Part shown: positions 25,501 through 37,232 of the stretch, one piece after another
How the letters are laid out: every line of letters starts with the position of its first letter
How positions within the stretch are numbered: the first letter of the stretch is position 1
Assembly (NCBI RefSeq): GCF_004210375.1
Contig: NC_134827.1
Location: forward strand, 104,021,285-104,085,284
DNA length: 64,000 bases
Direction: 5' to 3'
From: Tachypleus tridentatus
Taxonomy: Eukaryota > Arthropoda > Merostomata > Xiphosura > Limulidae
Made by a program: the position numbers and the translations under genes
Notes under the pieces: generated by a model
Database searches by the model: none
Told to the model about the DNA's origin: nothing
The model's input: only the letters and a program-made list of their open reading frames with translations

Positions 25501-28500
25501 TATTTCAACGTACGGATCTAATAACGAAACGTTTTCTCCACGGATTTTATAAAGAAACATTCTCTTCATAGATCAAACAACCGAACGATCTCTCCATAGA
25601 TCTAGTAACGAAACATTATCTTCACAGATCTAAAAATGAAACATTTTCAGAGATCTAAAGCTCTAACAACGAAACATTCTCTCTACAGATCTAAAAATGA
25701 AACGTTTTCAGAGATCTAAAGCTCTAACAACGAAACATTCTCTCTACAGATCTAACAACAAAACATTCTCTCTACAGACCTAACAACGAGACATTCTCTC
25801 TACAGATCTAACAACAAAACATTCTCTCTACAAATCTAACAACGAAACATCCTCTCTACAGACCTAACAACAAAACATTCTCTCTACAGATCTAACAACG
25901 AGACATTCTCTCTACAGATCTAACAACGAGACATTCTCTCTACAGACCTAACAACAAAACATTCTCTCTACAGACCTAACAACAAAACATTCTCTCTACA
26001 GATCTAACAACGAAACATTCTCTCTACAGATCTAACAACGAAACATCCTCTCTACAGATCTAACAACGAGACATTCTCTCTACAGATCTAACAACGAAAC
26101 ATTCTCTCTACAGACCTAACAACAAAACATTCTCTCTACAGATCTACCAACGAAACATTCTCTCTACAGATCTAACAACGAAACATCCTCTCTACAGATC
26201 TAACAACGAGACATTCTCTCTACAGATCTAACAACGAAACATTCTCTCTACAGATCTAACAACAAAACATTCTCTCTACAGACCTAACAACGAGACATTC
26301 TCTCTACAGATCTAACAACAAAACATTCTCTCTACAGATCTAACAACAAAACATTCTCTCTACAGACCTAACAACGAGACATTCTCTCTACAGATCTAAC
26401 AACGAGACATTCTCTCTACAGATCTAACAACGAAACATTCTCTCTACAGATCTAACAACAAAACATTCTCTCTACAGACCTAACAACGAGACATTCTCTC
26501 TACAGATCTAACAACGAGACATTCTCTCTACAGATCTAACAACGAGACATTCTCTCTACAGACCTAACAACAAAACATTCTCTCTACAGACCTAACAACA
26601 AAACATTCTCTCTACAGATCTAACAACGAAACATTCTCTCTACAGATCTAACAACGAAACATCCTCTCTACAGATCTAACAACGAGACATTCTCTCTGCA
26701 GATCTAACAACGAAACATTTCTCTACAGACCTAACAACAAAACATTTCTCTACAGATCTACCAACGAAACATTCTCTCTACAGATCTAACAACGAAACAT
26801 CCTCTCTACAGATCTAACAACGAGACATTCTCTCTACAGATCTAACAACGAAACATTCTCTCTACAGATCTAACAACAAAACATTCTCTCTACAGACCTA
26901 ACAACGAGACATTCTCTCTACAGATCTAACAACAAAACATTCTCTCTACAGATCTAACAACGAAACATTCTCTCTACAGATCTAACAACAAAACATTCTC
27001 TCTACAGACCTAACAACGAGACATTCTCTCTACAGATCTAACAACGAGACATTCTCTCTACAGATCTAACAACAAGACATTCTCTCTACAGATCTAACAA
27101 CGAAACATTCTCTCTACAGATCTAACAACGAAACATCCTCTCTACAGACCTAACAACGAAACATTCTCTCTACACATCTAACAACGAGACATTCTCTCTA
27201 CAGATCTAACAACGAGACATTCTCTCTACAGACCTAACAACAAAACATTCTCTCTACAGATCTAACAACGAGACATTCTCTCTACAGACCTAACAACAAA
27301 ACATTCTCTCTACAGATCTAACAATGAAACATCCTCTCTACAGATCTAACAACGAGACATTCTCCCTACAGATCTAACAACGAAACATTCTCTCTACAGA
27401 CCTAACAACAAAACATTCTCTCCACAGATCTAACAACGAGACATTCTCTCTACAGATCTAACAACGAAACATTCTCTCTACAGATCTAACAACGAAACAT
27501 CCTCTCTACAGATCTAACAACGAGACATTCTCTCTACAGATCTAACAACGAGACATTCTCTCTACAGATCTAACAACAAGACATTCTCTCTACAGATCTA
27601 ACTACGAAACATTCTCTCTACAGATCTAACAACGAAACATCCTCTCTACAGATCTAACAACGAAACATCCTCTCTACAGATCTAACAACGAGACATTCTC
27701 TCTACAGATCTAACAACAAGACATTCTCTCTACAGATCTAACAACGAAACATTCTCTCTACAGACCTAACAACAAAACATTCTCTCTACAGATCTAACAA
27801 CGAAACATCCTCTCTACAGATTTAACAATGAGACATTCTCTCTACAGATCTAACAACAAAACATTCTCTCTACAGATCTAACAACGAAACATCCTCTCTA
27901 CAGATCTAACAACAAGACATTCTCTCTACAGATCTAACAACAAAACATTCTCTCTACAGACCTAACAATGAGACATTCTCTCTACAGATCTAACAACGAA
28001 ACATTCTCTCTACAGATCTAACAACAAAACATTCTCTCTACAGACCTAACAACGAGACATTCTCTCTACAGATCTAACAACGAGACATTCTCTCTACAGA
28101 TCTAACAACAAGACATTCTCTCTACAGATCTAACAACGAAACATTCTCTCTACAGATCTAACAACAAAACATCCTCTCTACAGACCTAACAACGAAACAT
28201 TCTCTCTACACATCTAACAACGAGACATTCTCTCTACAGACCTAACAACGAGACATTCTCTCTACAGATCTAACAACGAGACATTCTCTCTACAGATCTA
28301 ACAACAAAACATTCTCTCTACAGATCTAACAACGAAACATCCTCTCTACAGATTTAACAACGAGACATTCTCTCTACAGACCTAACAACGAGACATTCTC
28401 TCTACAGATCTAACAACGACACATTCTCTCTACAGATCTAATAAAAAAACGTTTTCTTCAAAAGGCTAAAGTTCTATCAACAACACATTCTCTCCACAGA

Positions 28501-31500
28501 TCTAATAAAAATACGTTCTTTTCAAAGGTCAAAAGTTCTAACAACGACACGTTCTCTCCACAGATCCAGCAAAGATCACCACCCTTTGAAAGTTCGACTA
28601 GGGGAATGGGACACTCAGAGTCATCAGGAAAGTATAATCCACCAAGACTATGGAATATCAAACATCTACATACATCCAAAGTACGATCATGAAAGAAAGA
28701 ACCTCAGGGACGATATAGCTATTTTAAAACTAGATAAAGAAGTTTCGTTCGGGTCACACATTAACCCTATTTGTCTGCCGTACTCTGAAGAAAAATTTGA
28801 AGGTCTTGAATGCGTTGTTACTGGATGGGGTAAAGATGCCTATAGTAAGTCCACTGTTTATTTTGAATATTTAGACCTTTGTGTTGACATAATTATGTTA
28901 TTTCACCAGACACTGCCACCATCGCCTCCTCGGGATTCTGTACCCTTCTATTGAGGATACAAAAAATAGAAACAAACAAATTAAGAGCACTTTTCAAGAA
29001 TCCAGCCGCTACGTAGTCAGTGTTTGTTTCTTTGTTTTGAATTTCGCACAAAGCTACTCAAGGGCTATCTGCGCTAGCCGTCCCTAATTTATCAGTGTAA
29101 GACCAGAGGAGAGGTAGCTAGTCATCATCACCCACCGCCAACTCTTGGGCTACTCTTTTACCAACGAATAGTGGGATTGACCATCACATTATAACGCCTT
29201 CACAGCTAAGAGAACGAGCATGTTTGGTGTGACTGGGATTCGAACCCACGACCCTCGGATTACGAGTCAAGTGCCTTAACCTCCTGGCCATGCCAGACCT
29301 GTACTCAGTGACTTAAAAAATTACCATGGAAGCAAAGACATTACAAACGCTATTGAATTCCATAACATACAGCTACAGAAATTTAATTTCCAGTCGTTAT
29401 TTTTACTTGGTCTGAGTGGGGTGGATAATTGTAAGCAAACATTTTCCCAGTTAACTTTATAAACTTTACAGAGGTGTGTAAGATGAATGCTTAAAACGAA
29501 ATATGTAACCACATATGGAAAGTTAGTGAAGTTATGAACTCTAATCATAAGATAGAAGAGTTAGTTTTGGACTGATTGAGTCTCATGAAATATTAGTGGA
29601 ATGATGGCCGAAAGTTTTGTAATCAGAGAGTTCCTAACTTCAGGGCCTGGCATGGCCTAGCGCGTTAAGGCGTGTTCTTCGTAATCTGAGGGTCGCGAGT
29701 TCGCGCCCGAGTCGCGCCAAACATGCTCGCCCTCCCAGCCGTGGGGGCGTTATAATGTGACGGTCAATCCCACTTTTCGTTGGTAAAAGAGTAGCCCAAG
29801 AGTTGGCGGTGGGTGGTGATGACTAGCTGCCTTCCCTCTAGTCTTACACTGCTAAATTAGGGACGGCTAGCACAGATAGCCCTCGAGTAGCTTTGTGCGA
29901 AATTCCAAAACAAACAAACAAACAAACCTAACTTCAGTGTGTTCTAATCATTACAGGTTTTAGTTTTGTTATATATATATATCGGTTCAGAACACTAAGT
30001 AATTTTTTAAGTTAACTTGTCATAAAAGATCGACTTCATTAATGTATAGCTAACTGACCTGTATAATTAACTTTTTTTTTTAAACGAAACTTCTAACTAA
30101 TACATAAAAATATAATAAACGGTATTTTTAAAGACTTATGTATACATATATAGGGTATAGATACATATACATAACAAGTGAAAGATACCCTAAAAGATTG
30201 TATTAACGTAAGTCTGATAACGCTTCAAAGTTCGTTAAATTATATAATTATGGTTCCCCTTGGTGAAATACGGTAAGTTTACGGTTCCGATTCCCTGCGT
30301 TGAACACAACAGATAGCATAATATAAGTTTCTTTAAAAGAAAGAAAGAACCAACAAAATATTAATTTTTAGTTCGGGCTGTGCTTAATATAGTTTTATAG
30401 GCCCAGGAAGTGTTAGGCTTAAGTTACAATTGGGATTACCTGAATGCATTTTATGAGCTCGTGATAAGCGATAAATGTTGTTTTGTTATATAGTGTGCAA
30501 CACAGTATGATTGGTTTGTGTATCGGGTCAGATCTGATACAACTAAAGTAAAGCAGACCAACGTTTATTTTTGGCCTGTAACTTCTAACAAGAATCAGTT
30601 TTTCAAATAAACCTGAATTTCACCTTTCAGAGCCCATAAAATGTACTGCAATCAATCCCCAACTATAAATTAAGCCTAACACTTTCTGAGCCTTTAAAAA
30701 TACTAAAATCATTCTCAACTAAAATTTAAGCCTAACATGTTCTAAACTTATAAAATGCTTTAAACAAAACCCCAACTAAAATTTGAACCTAACACATTCT
30801 GAGCTTATAAAAATACATTAAACCAAACACTAAAACTAAAGTCAAGCCTATAAAATACATTAAACCAAACCCTAACTAAAGCTAAAACTTAAGCCTAACA
30901 CATTTCGAACCTATAAAATATATTAAACAAAACATAACTTAACCTCAACACATTCTAAACGTATAAAATACATAAAACCAACCCCCAACTGAAAGTAAAA
31001 CTCAAGCCTACCATCTTTCGAGCTTACTGTAAATTAAACAAGTAATAGGCCTGTACGTCTGGTCGTGATAAAGACTACACACGTATTTCATTTCAAAGCC
31101 ACGAGTAAGTTTTCAGTTCGAATTATCAAATGTTTAAATATTTATACCCAATACGTTCCACTATTTCGTTACGCTGCTTTCCCGTTGTTCCCCAATAACG
31201 AGAATAATAATAATAAAAAAAATCAATCATTAAAGCTTCATTTTTATTACACCACAGTTCCGGTGTTAAGCCAGTGTCTTCTCGAATCGTGATGTCTGCT
31301 GACACGAACTCTTTGTTTTCGTGGACGTTTGCTCGCTGTAACAGATTATCGTCTCTCCTTACTCTACAATGTGTATTAATACTAGCTAAAAATTGATTGT
31401 TAATTATACGAATTAAAATAGGTTGCATAGTGATGCCGACAAATCTAAATATTAATGTGAGAAATTACTTTATCTTCCATTGAAAATACAATATGTTAAT

Positions 31501-32622
31501 ATCTTTTATTCTCTTTCTTGTTGTTCAGAAAATGGTTCCTACTCCAACATCCTTAAAGAAGTCCTCGTGCCTGTACTTAACAACGCTAGGTGTCAGGAAC
31601 TTCTCAGAGAGACACGGCTAGGCAAATTATACCAGTTGTATGATGGTTTCATTTGTGCTGGCGGACAAGAGAGCGAGGATTCCTGCAAAGTGAGTTCTGT
31701 AATAACTGTGGTAACGCTAGCAAAATACGACGGATAATGGATATCAAAATAACCGTAGTAACGCCAATTAAGTTCAACTTATAATGGACACTGCAGTAAT
31801 GTCAACAAAGGACAACTGATTGTGGGTATCGTAGTAATGCCAAAGAAATTCTCAATAAATGTAGTAACGCAAATAAATTTCAAGTAATAGTAGGTATCTT
31901 CGTAAGTGTAGTAACGCGAAAAAAAATTCAAATGTAATATGCAAGGACTATAACTCTAATTTTAGATTTAAAATCACGACACAGTCACAAGTCATAATAA
32001 GACCAAGACTTCTTATAAATGCTCCTTTGCAGTGAGCCTGAGGACTCATTTGATAAAAGTCATGGATCGATATCCGCGTTCTGGAACAGCACAAATAACT
32101 CATTGCACATAACAAACAAACAAAACAAATCCATAGAGCTAAACCAAAACGGTAAATGAATTTCGACTGCTATTATGACTATGTCACAAAGTTACGGTTT
32201 TTATCAATGTAAAAACTACAGTTGAAACACGCTTTCACGAAGTAAAGATGCTGTAAACACTGATAGCAAAAATCCAAGTATTAAATACATATTTATTTGT
32301 TAAGGATTTTTCCATATCGATAAAACAACCAATTTTTTTAAATAAAATAATCTGTATCCATGTAGAACCGTAGACTGCTTTTTGTAAAAAATATAAATAA
32401 GAAAGAATGTATTTGGTATCGTCTTTACTTCCATAGGGTGACGGAGGTGGCCCTCTATCGTGTTGGAGGAGAGATGGTACATACGGACTGGCAGGCATTG
32501 TGTCCTGGGGTATCAACTGTGGTGACCCTGGCGTGCCTGGTGTTTACATCAGAATCCAGAAGTACATTGATTGGATCACCGATATCACCAATCGTCCAAT
32601 CACCGACTTCTGGCCAAACTAA
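22338..32622 (+). CDS. SPH1: clip-domain serine protease homologue, factor D-like (six exons, 389 aa)
   Basis: Join 22338-22574, 23046-23243, 24300-24406, 28564-28844, 31529-31689, 32437-32622: 1,170 nt ending in TAA. All introns are GT-AG, phases 0, 0, 2, 1, 0. Residues 1-18 look like a signal peptide ([19 protein letters not shown]). The clip domain has six cysteines (C58, C60, C66, C91, C98, C99). A chymotrypsin fold follows from FGEWPWQ (139-145). His175 is kept in LTIAHC and Asp231 in DDIAIL, but the catalytic Ser is Gly331 in GDGGGP. Asp325, at the pocket base, remains. No R-IVGG activation site is visible. Established knowledge: such homologues are non-catalytic cofactors of prophenoloxidase activation or microbe-binding proteins, and horseshoe-crab factor D is one. 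Inferred here: a secreted haemolymph/haemocyte immune protein. The start is supported by the signal peptide and by parallel structure in SPH2. AATAAA lies 64 nt after the stop. Confidence 0.9.
22620..22685 (+). mobile_element. SINE family B fragment in SPH1 intron 1
   Basis: agagggcttataacactaaa, then cctgattacgatacccttag, matching head-to-B-box of family B; the tail is absent. Confidence 0.5.
23046..23243 (+). CDS. SPH1 coding exon 2
   Basis: 66 codons: second half of the clip (CGPYLHLCC), a Ser/Thr/Lys linker, the CG that normally disulphide-links light and heavy chains, and FGEWPWQ. Acceptor caatctttcag, donor GTAAGG. Confidence 0.9.
23437..23630 (-). mobile_element. SINE family A, strongly degenerate (SPH1 intron 2)
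   Basis: On +: atttcgcgcaaagctactcg, then diverged body (accaccgctaacttttgtg; acattataacgcttccacgg). Confidence 0.7.
23632..23757 (+). mobile_element. SINE family C (SPH1 intron 2)
   Basis: gctggtacatcggtaagcct, acggatttacaacgctaaaa, B box gggttcgaattttc, body caacagatctcccgatgtgg, and tail running into (ac)n. Confidence 0.8.
23881..24153 (+). mobile_element. SINE family A (SPH1 intron 2)
   Basis: Full head ggcccgacatggccaggtgg, B box gggttcggatcc, full body, tail ttcataaacaaacaaa. Confidence 0.94.
24300..24406 (+). CDS. SPH1 coding exon 3 (catalytic-His exon)
   Basis: 107 nt encoding AVVLKFEG...[10 protein letters not shown]. The His of the triad is kept. Acceptor cttttcttag, donor GTAAGT, phase 2. 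Confidence 0.92.
24407..25514. other. SPH1 intron 3, 5' part
   Basis: Unique AT-rich intron. Weakly repeated phrases such as aactagtcctagca occur at about 25,065-25,255. A 103-codon minus ORF (24,478-24,789) has no support. Confidence 0.5.
25515..28563. repeat. 28-bp minisatellite (about 108 copies) built from a splice acceptor
   Basis: Unit: attctctctacagatctaac then aacgaaac. Main variants: cctaac/tctaac, aacaaaac/aacgagac/aacgaaac, catcct/cattct. Each unit has a pyrimidine tract plus CAG|AT. The last units degrade (gttctctccacag) into the real exon-4 acceptor, and exon 4 itself begins atccagcaaagat, resembling atctaacaacga. A higher-order period of about 616 bp (22 units) is visible: the rare variant atctaccaac occurs at 26,140 and 26,756. 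Confidence 0.96.
28564..28844 (+). CDS. SPH1 coding exon 4 (catalytic-Asp exon)
   Basis: 281 nt; [26 protein letters not shown] (triad Asp), ICLPY and [10 protein letters not shown]. Acceptor ctctccacag is the terminal unit of the 28-bp array. Donor GTAAGT at 28,845, phase 1. Confidence 0.93.
29029..29300 (-). mobile_element. SINE family A (SPH1 intron 4)
   Basis: On +: gaatttcgcacaaagctact through to ctggccatgccagacc. Confidence 0.93.
29633..29936 (+). mobile_element. SINE family A with 10-bp target duplication (SPH1 intron 4)
   Basis: Element 29,643-29,926, head ggcctggcatggcctagcgc, tail ttccaaaacaaacaaacaaa. cctaacttca flanks it at 29,633-29,642 and 29,927-29,936. Confidence 0.95.
30255..30345 (+). 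mobile_element. SINE family B/C fragment (SPH1 intron 4)
   Basis: gtgaaatacggtaagtttac, ggttccgattccctgcg, ttgaacacaacagatagca. Short and diverged. Confidence 0.5.
30610..31030. repeat. Degenerate tandem repeat, about 55 bp x 7 (SPH1 intron 4)
   Basis: Phrases of the type cctaacacattctgagctta, taaaatacattaaacca, aaccccaactaaaactt recur with indels. Confidence 0.75.
31529..31689 (+). CDS. SPH1 coding exon 5
   Basis: 161 nt: [17 protein letters not shown] through [14 protein letters not shown], ending just before the active-site glycine. Acceptor ttgttgttcag, donor GTGAGT, phase 0. Confidence 0.92.
31692..31930. repeat. Degenerate tandem repeat, about 48 bp x 5, starting at the exon-5 donor
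   Basis: gtagtaacgccaa-type phrases (ggtaacgctagca, gtagtaacgccaatt, gcagtaatgtcaac, gtagtaatgccaaag, gtagtaacgcaaat, gtagtaacgcgaaa), each followed by a ttcaa...taatgg-type segment. Confidence 0.65.
32021..32127 (+). mobile_element. SINE family B, degenerate (SPH1 intron 5)
   Basis: gaggactcatttgataaaag, ggatcgatatccgcg, acagcacaaataactcattg, then an acaaacaaacaaaac tail. Confidence 0.45.
32437..32622 (+). CDS. SPH1 coding exon 6 (Ser-to-Gly exon)
   Basis: 61 codons plus TAA. GDGGGPL replaces GDSGGPL, followed by [18 protein letters not shown] and a tryptophan-containing C-terminus (DFWPN). Acceptor acttccatag. Confidence 0.93.
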   Translation, partial: GDGGGPLSCWRRDGTYGLAGIVSWGINCGDPGVPGVYIRIQKYIDWITDITNRPITDFWPN

Positions 32623-32685
32623 CATATTTCTCTAGTCAAATGATATCAGTACCTATTAAATTATCTTTATCAGTTTGTGTCGTAC

Positions 32686-32691
32686 AATAAA
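32686..32691 (+). terminator. Polyadenylation signal of SPH1
   Basis: Canonical AATAAA 64 nt after the SPH1 stop codon. Confidence 0.6.
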
Positions 32692-33496
32692 AACCGCTTC
32701 GAGACACCTTTTCCAAATATAATTCTAATTGACAGTAATATTAACAATGAAATTAGAATGTAAATTCATCTGTTGTTGTTTTTTTTTTGTGTTTTGTTTT
32801 GTTTTTAAGAATAATATACAATTTTGTGATACGATAGCTATCTTGTGGCATAATGCGATATTTGAACGATAAACGACAGGGAATTTTAAAAAATAAAACT
32901 AAATCTGGGATAAAAGAAATTCTTTGGAAAACATCATATTTTAACTATCGAATACATTGTTGGATAGGGCAAAGGTGATCTAACCTACTGACCACTCATG
33001 TTTTGAACAACTTAGAGTGAATTTAAATTCATAAATATTAGTTTCTATGTGTGTTTTTGTTTTTATAATAATGTAGGGAGTTATTACGTTGGGATTAATT
33101 AACCACGAGAACCTATAATTTTAGTAATATGTTGATTAGGTTGTGGTTTGCTGTTTAATAGCTCTAAATTGTCTTGTTTTTGTTTGTTTGTAAACTTAAC
33201 ATTGTATTTAGCTCTGCAGTAACATATCTTCCATTCTCACGAATCACTTTGTCTCAAGGCTTCTATATTATCTAATGTGTATGTTCCAATTAATGTTGGT
33301 GTTTTTTTAACTTTGTTAGAATAAGTAGCCGTAAATAAAGAAGTAATGACAACTTTTGTGTCTCGTGTCAAGCATTTACTGATAGTGGTAAAGATAGAAT
33401 ATTCTGAACGACTTGTAAACGTCATGATGAACGGAGGAGAATTGGTACTGTAAATGAGGGGGGCGGATGGTGCGCCTAGTTTGGCAGATGTTCATT
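32692..33496. other. Unassigned intergenic sequence
   Basis: AT-rich with T-rich stretches. No gene seen. Confidence 0.45.
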
Positions 33497-33680
33497 TCTG
33501 TAGTTTAATTGAGCAAAGCTACACTAGGGTTATTTGTGCTAGCCGTCCGTAAATTAGCAGTGTAAAACTAGAGAGAAGGCAATTAGTCATCACCACCCAC
33601 CACCAACTCTTGGGCACTGTTTTAACAACGAATAGTGGGATTGACCGTCACATTATAACGCAACCACGAATTAAAGCGGG
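33497..33680 (-). mobile_element. SINE family A, head truncated
   Basis: On +: gagcaaagctacactagggt, tagtcatcaccacccaccac, gattgaccgtcacattataa; the tRNA-like end is lost. Confidence 0.88.
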
Positions 33681-33814
33681 TCGAATTGAGATAACTTATT
33701 CTGACTAAGATTTTCTATTTGAATCCTGTTTCGATCTGTATTGTAAATACCCTGAAAGTTATTCCGTCAAATCAAAAAGTGGGAAAGTGAACTTACATGT
33801 TTCATTCACATGTT

Positions 33815-33910
33815 GTTTGTTTGTTGTGAAGCAAAGAGCTACACAATGGGTTGCTTTTAGTGTGCCCATCACGGGTATCGAAGCCCGATTTTTAGAGAAA
33901 GCTACATTGG
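33815..33910 (-). mobile_element. SINE family B, partial
   Basis: On +: gtttgttgtgaagcaaagag, ctacacaatgggttgc, gcccatcacgggtatcgaag, cccgatttttaga. Confidence 0.75.
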
Positions 33911-35014
33911 ATTACTTGCTGTGTCTTCCTCAGCGAATTGAGCTCTGAATTCTAACGTTGTACGTTTGTAAAATAAACACGTCCATAAAAAAAAAAAAAT
34001 TGAAATGGTCATTTTTGTTTTAGGTTTAACGTCATTAACCATTTAAATAATATTAATTGAATATACTGAATACTACTGTAGTGTTCGAGTCTCCCAATGT
34101 GGCAGAAGTAACCTTACAGACTTTCATGTTATGTGTAATTTTGTTACTTTTACTACTTTACTTCATACATGATATAGAAGTTGGTTCCCTTAAAACACCA
34201 ATTGTATAGTGTACAGAGCATTGAGTATGTACATGTTACAGTCATATAACGCTCATCAGTCATTGGCTGTTTACTTCTGTTTCACCCTGTATTTAAGCTT
34301 TTTAATGGAACAACAGATATCTGTAAGAAACCTAACTGTCATTGTGATTATTGCAGATTACGAAAAATGTAAAAATAACTTTAAAAGTAATGTAAGCAAT
34401 GCGCAATGATCCGTTGAATAATTCTTCCAGGTATAATTGTAATACTTGCATCCATTTTAGTTGCAGGTTGGCGGTACAAAACTAAATAATACAAAGAAAA
34501 ACAAATGTGCAGTCCTTATTATGAACAACTGTCTTGGTTCATGTTTCAAAATTACACTATTTTAATTTTGTATTTATAGCAAAGCTACTAAGCTTATTCA
34601 TCCGACCAGGAAAAATCGAACCAATCAACAGCATCCTGCAATCCATGTTGAGGCACTGGCAGCTACTCTCATTATACTGCTAATATTGTTTTATGGCATC
34701 TACGTATTAGATTCCGACTTGGCATTTCCCAACCACAAATCTTTATAACGGGTACCACAAGAACGTAACAAGACACAAAACTTGTCGCTTACGAAATTAT
34801 GTTAGTTTCTGTTGGGAAGTTAGATTCACTTTAATCGGTACTACGACAAGTTAGCGAGTATAACAGTTGAGTAATTGCTTGTTGACTCTCTTTCCGTCGG
34901 AAGTCTAATACTAGTTGAGATGTAAGGAACGTAAACTCCATTTCAGCAAAAGTCGACAAAATAGAGAAAAAAAAAACCCATAAATTAACAGGAACAAAAG
35001 ATTAGGGAGGGAAA
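33911..35014. other. Unassigned intergenic sequence
   Basis: Unique AT-rich sequence. A possible family-C remnant lies near 34,575-34,650 but is too decayed to call. A 66-codon ORF (34,209-34,409) has no domain. Confidence 0.4.
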
Positions 35015-35545
35015 AACATGTACGATATGATGTTCTACAAATGTGTAATGGAGGAACCACATAAGATATCATCTCCTACAAGTGTATAGTTGAGGTACCA
35101 CGTAAGATATCATCTACAACTGTATAGTTGAGGTACCACATAATATATCATCTCCTACAAGTGTGTAATTAAGATACCACATAAGATATCATCTACAAGT
35201 GTATAATTGAGGTACCACATAAGATCTTATCTCCTACAAGTGTATAGTTGAGGTACCACATAAGATATCATGTTCTACAACTGTATAGTTGAGATACCAC
35301 ATAAGATATCATCTCCTATAAGTGTATAGTTGAGGTACCAGATAAGATATAATCTCCTACAAGTGTGTAATTGACGTACCACATAAGATATCATATCCTA
35401 CCAGAGTGTAATTGAGGTACCGCATTAGATAATGTGTCCTACATGTGTATCATTGAGATACCACATAAGATATCATGTCCTACAACTGTATAGTTGAGGT
35501 ACCATATAAGATATCATGTCTTATAAGCTAGTATTTGGTATTTTC
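35015..35545. repeat. 41-bp tandem repeat, about 13 copies
   Basis: Unit: aagatatcatctcctacaag, tgtatagttgaggtaccaca, t. Some copies lack tcc or cct; variants are tgtgtaatt for tgtatagtt and tgttcta for ctccta. Confidence 0.93.
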
Positions 35546-35907
35546 AATCTAAACAGAGCATCATGGGGCACGTGGGGTTAAACGAGTAGGTCGTAGACTC
35601 TATGGCTCGGGGAGAGATTATCTAATTTTCAACTATTAACCAGTCAGCAGTACCCTCCGCCAAATATTTTTATCCGACATTTGTCAGAAGAACGAGACTT
35701 TTTTATCACTGTTATAATGCATCCACATTTAAAAGTTTTACTGTTATTCGATTTCTCATTAGTCAAAACACGGAATCAACAATTTGCACTTAAAATTACG
35801 GGTTCTGAATAATATATTTTGGAAATCCCTATCACGGGGTTCGGTTCCAGTGAAAGGTGGCATCTTTCGTCTTCCATTGCAGAAAATCTTTATATTTTTG
35901 CATTAGT
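35546..35907. other. Unassigned intergenic sequence
   Basis: No gene or repeat family recognised. Confidence 0.4.
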
Positions 35908-36174
35908 TTTTGAAATTCACGCAAAGCTACACGAGGGCTATCTGCGCTAGCCGTCCCTAATTTAGCAGTGTAAGACTAGAGAGAAGGCAGCTAGTCATCA
36001 CCACCCACCGCCAACTCTTGGGCTACTCTTTCACCAACGAATAGTGGGATTGCCTGTTACTTATAACGCCTCCATGGCTGAAATGGCAAGCATGTTTGGT
36101 GTGACGGGGATTCGAACACGCGACCATCGGATTACGAGTCGAGTGCCTCAAGCACTTGGCCATGCCAGGGCCCA
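35908..36174 (-). mobile_element. SINE family A
   Basis: On +: gaaattcacgcaaagctaca to cacttggccatgccagggcc, full body. Confidence 0.93.
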
Positions 36175-36967
36175 CTAGTTTTTATGTCACGGCAACGAGG
36201 AGATACATTTTATTTTTATTTTCATTTGATATTAGATATATTAGATATGATCCGTGAGACTTTATTTCTCTCCTGTTTTATTCAGCAATAAAGCTATTAT
36301 TCTGATGTTACTCATTGAAATCAAAGTAAAACAAAATAGGAGAGAGTTAACTATAAACTCGGCAACTAACGATAATTTTTTATCTGTGGTTTATGAATTT
36401 GGAAATATCATACACAGTTAACAGATATATCCATGTTTTACTCAGGTTTAGGCTTCGTAAGCAAATCTGCTAACCAATATAATACGTTTTCAAATCCTTG
36501 CCCTTTCACGTAACTAAACAATAGGCTATCTATGCTCGGACCACTAAGAGTGTTGAAACGTGACTTTTAGTAGTACAAGCCAAGAGGACTCAAGGGAAGG
36601 AAGCTTTTAATACAAATAAAACAAGTTTTCAAATATCCGGTGGTTATCTACGTCATTTATATTGTTTCGTTGTATCAGAACTGTTTATTTGAAGCTATAA
36701 AAACTGTGTGACGTGATTCTGATTGCTATTTGTGTATGACTCCTTCTTAAGTAACTGGAAACTCTATTAGATCTCACAATTAAGCAGTTGTTTTCCATTG
36801 TATGTGAGTAGACCTTGAACTTACACACCTATTTCCCCAAAATCTGTACATCAATCTGGAAACGTTTATTTACATCAGAATAACATGTTCCTCTGCTTTT
36901 CGTGCCTATAACTATTATAAACTTTTTAAACTGTTGTTGTCGGTATCAAAGGTTATGAGATGGATGT
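36175..36967. other. Unassigned intergenic sequence
   Basis: AT-rich. No gene or clear repeat. Confidence 0.4.
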
Positions 36968-37092
36968 CTGTCTGTAGTTAAGCACAAAGTTACACCATGG
37001 GCTAAAGGCTATCAGCACTCTGCTTACCAAGGGTATCGAAACCCGGTTTCTGGCGTTGTAAGTCCGCAGACATACCGTTGTTTATCCACCTG
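36968..37092 (-). mobile_element. SINE family B
   Basis: On +: gtagttaagcacaaagttac, accaagggtatcgaaacccg, gtttctggcgttgtaagtcc, gcagacataccgttg. Confidence 0.88.
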
Positions 37093-37232
37093 TGGCTTAG
37101 AGATTTGCAATAAGCAATATATATTTGATATACTTCAACATTATGATTCTACTCTTAATGAAAATGTATTATTTTCCGTTTACCGGTAAAACAGTTTGAA
37201 ATGAATGTTTTCAGGCGATGAAAACATGCTTA

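Noticed and set aside
25515..28563. CRISPR-like array
   Set aside because: No distinct repeat/spacer alternation; contiguous 28-bp units in a eukaryotic intron, and no cas genes.
28458..28679. Minus-strand 73-codon ORF
   Set aside because: Antisense to SPH1 exon 4 and the end of the 28-bp array; no features.
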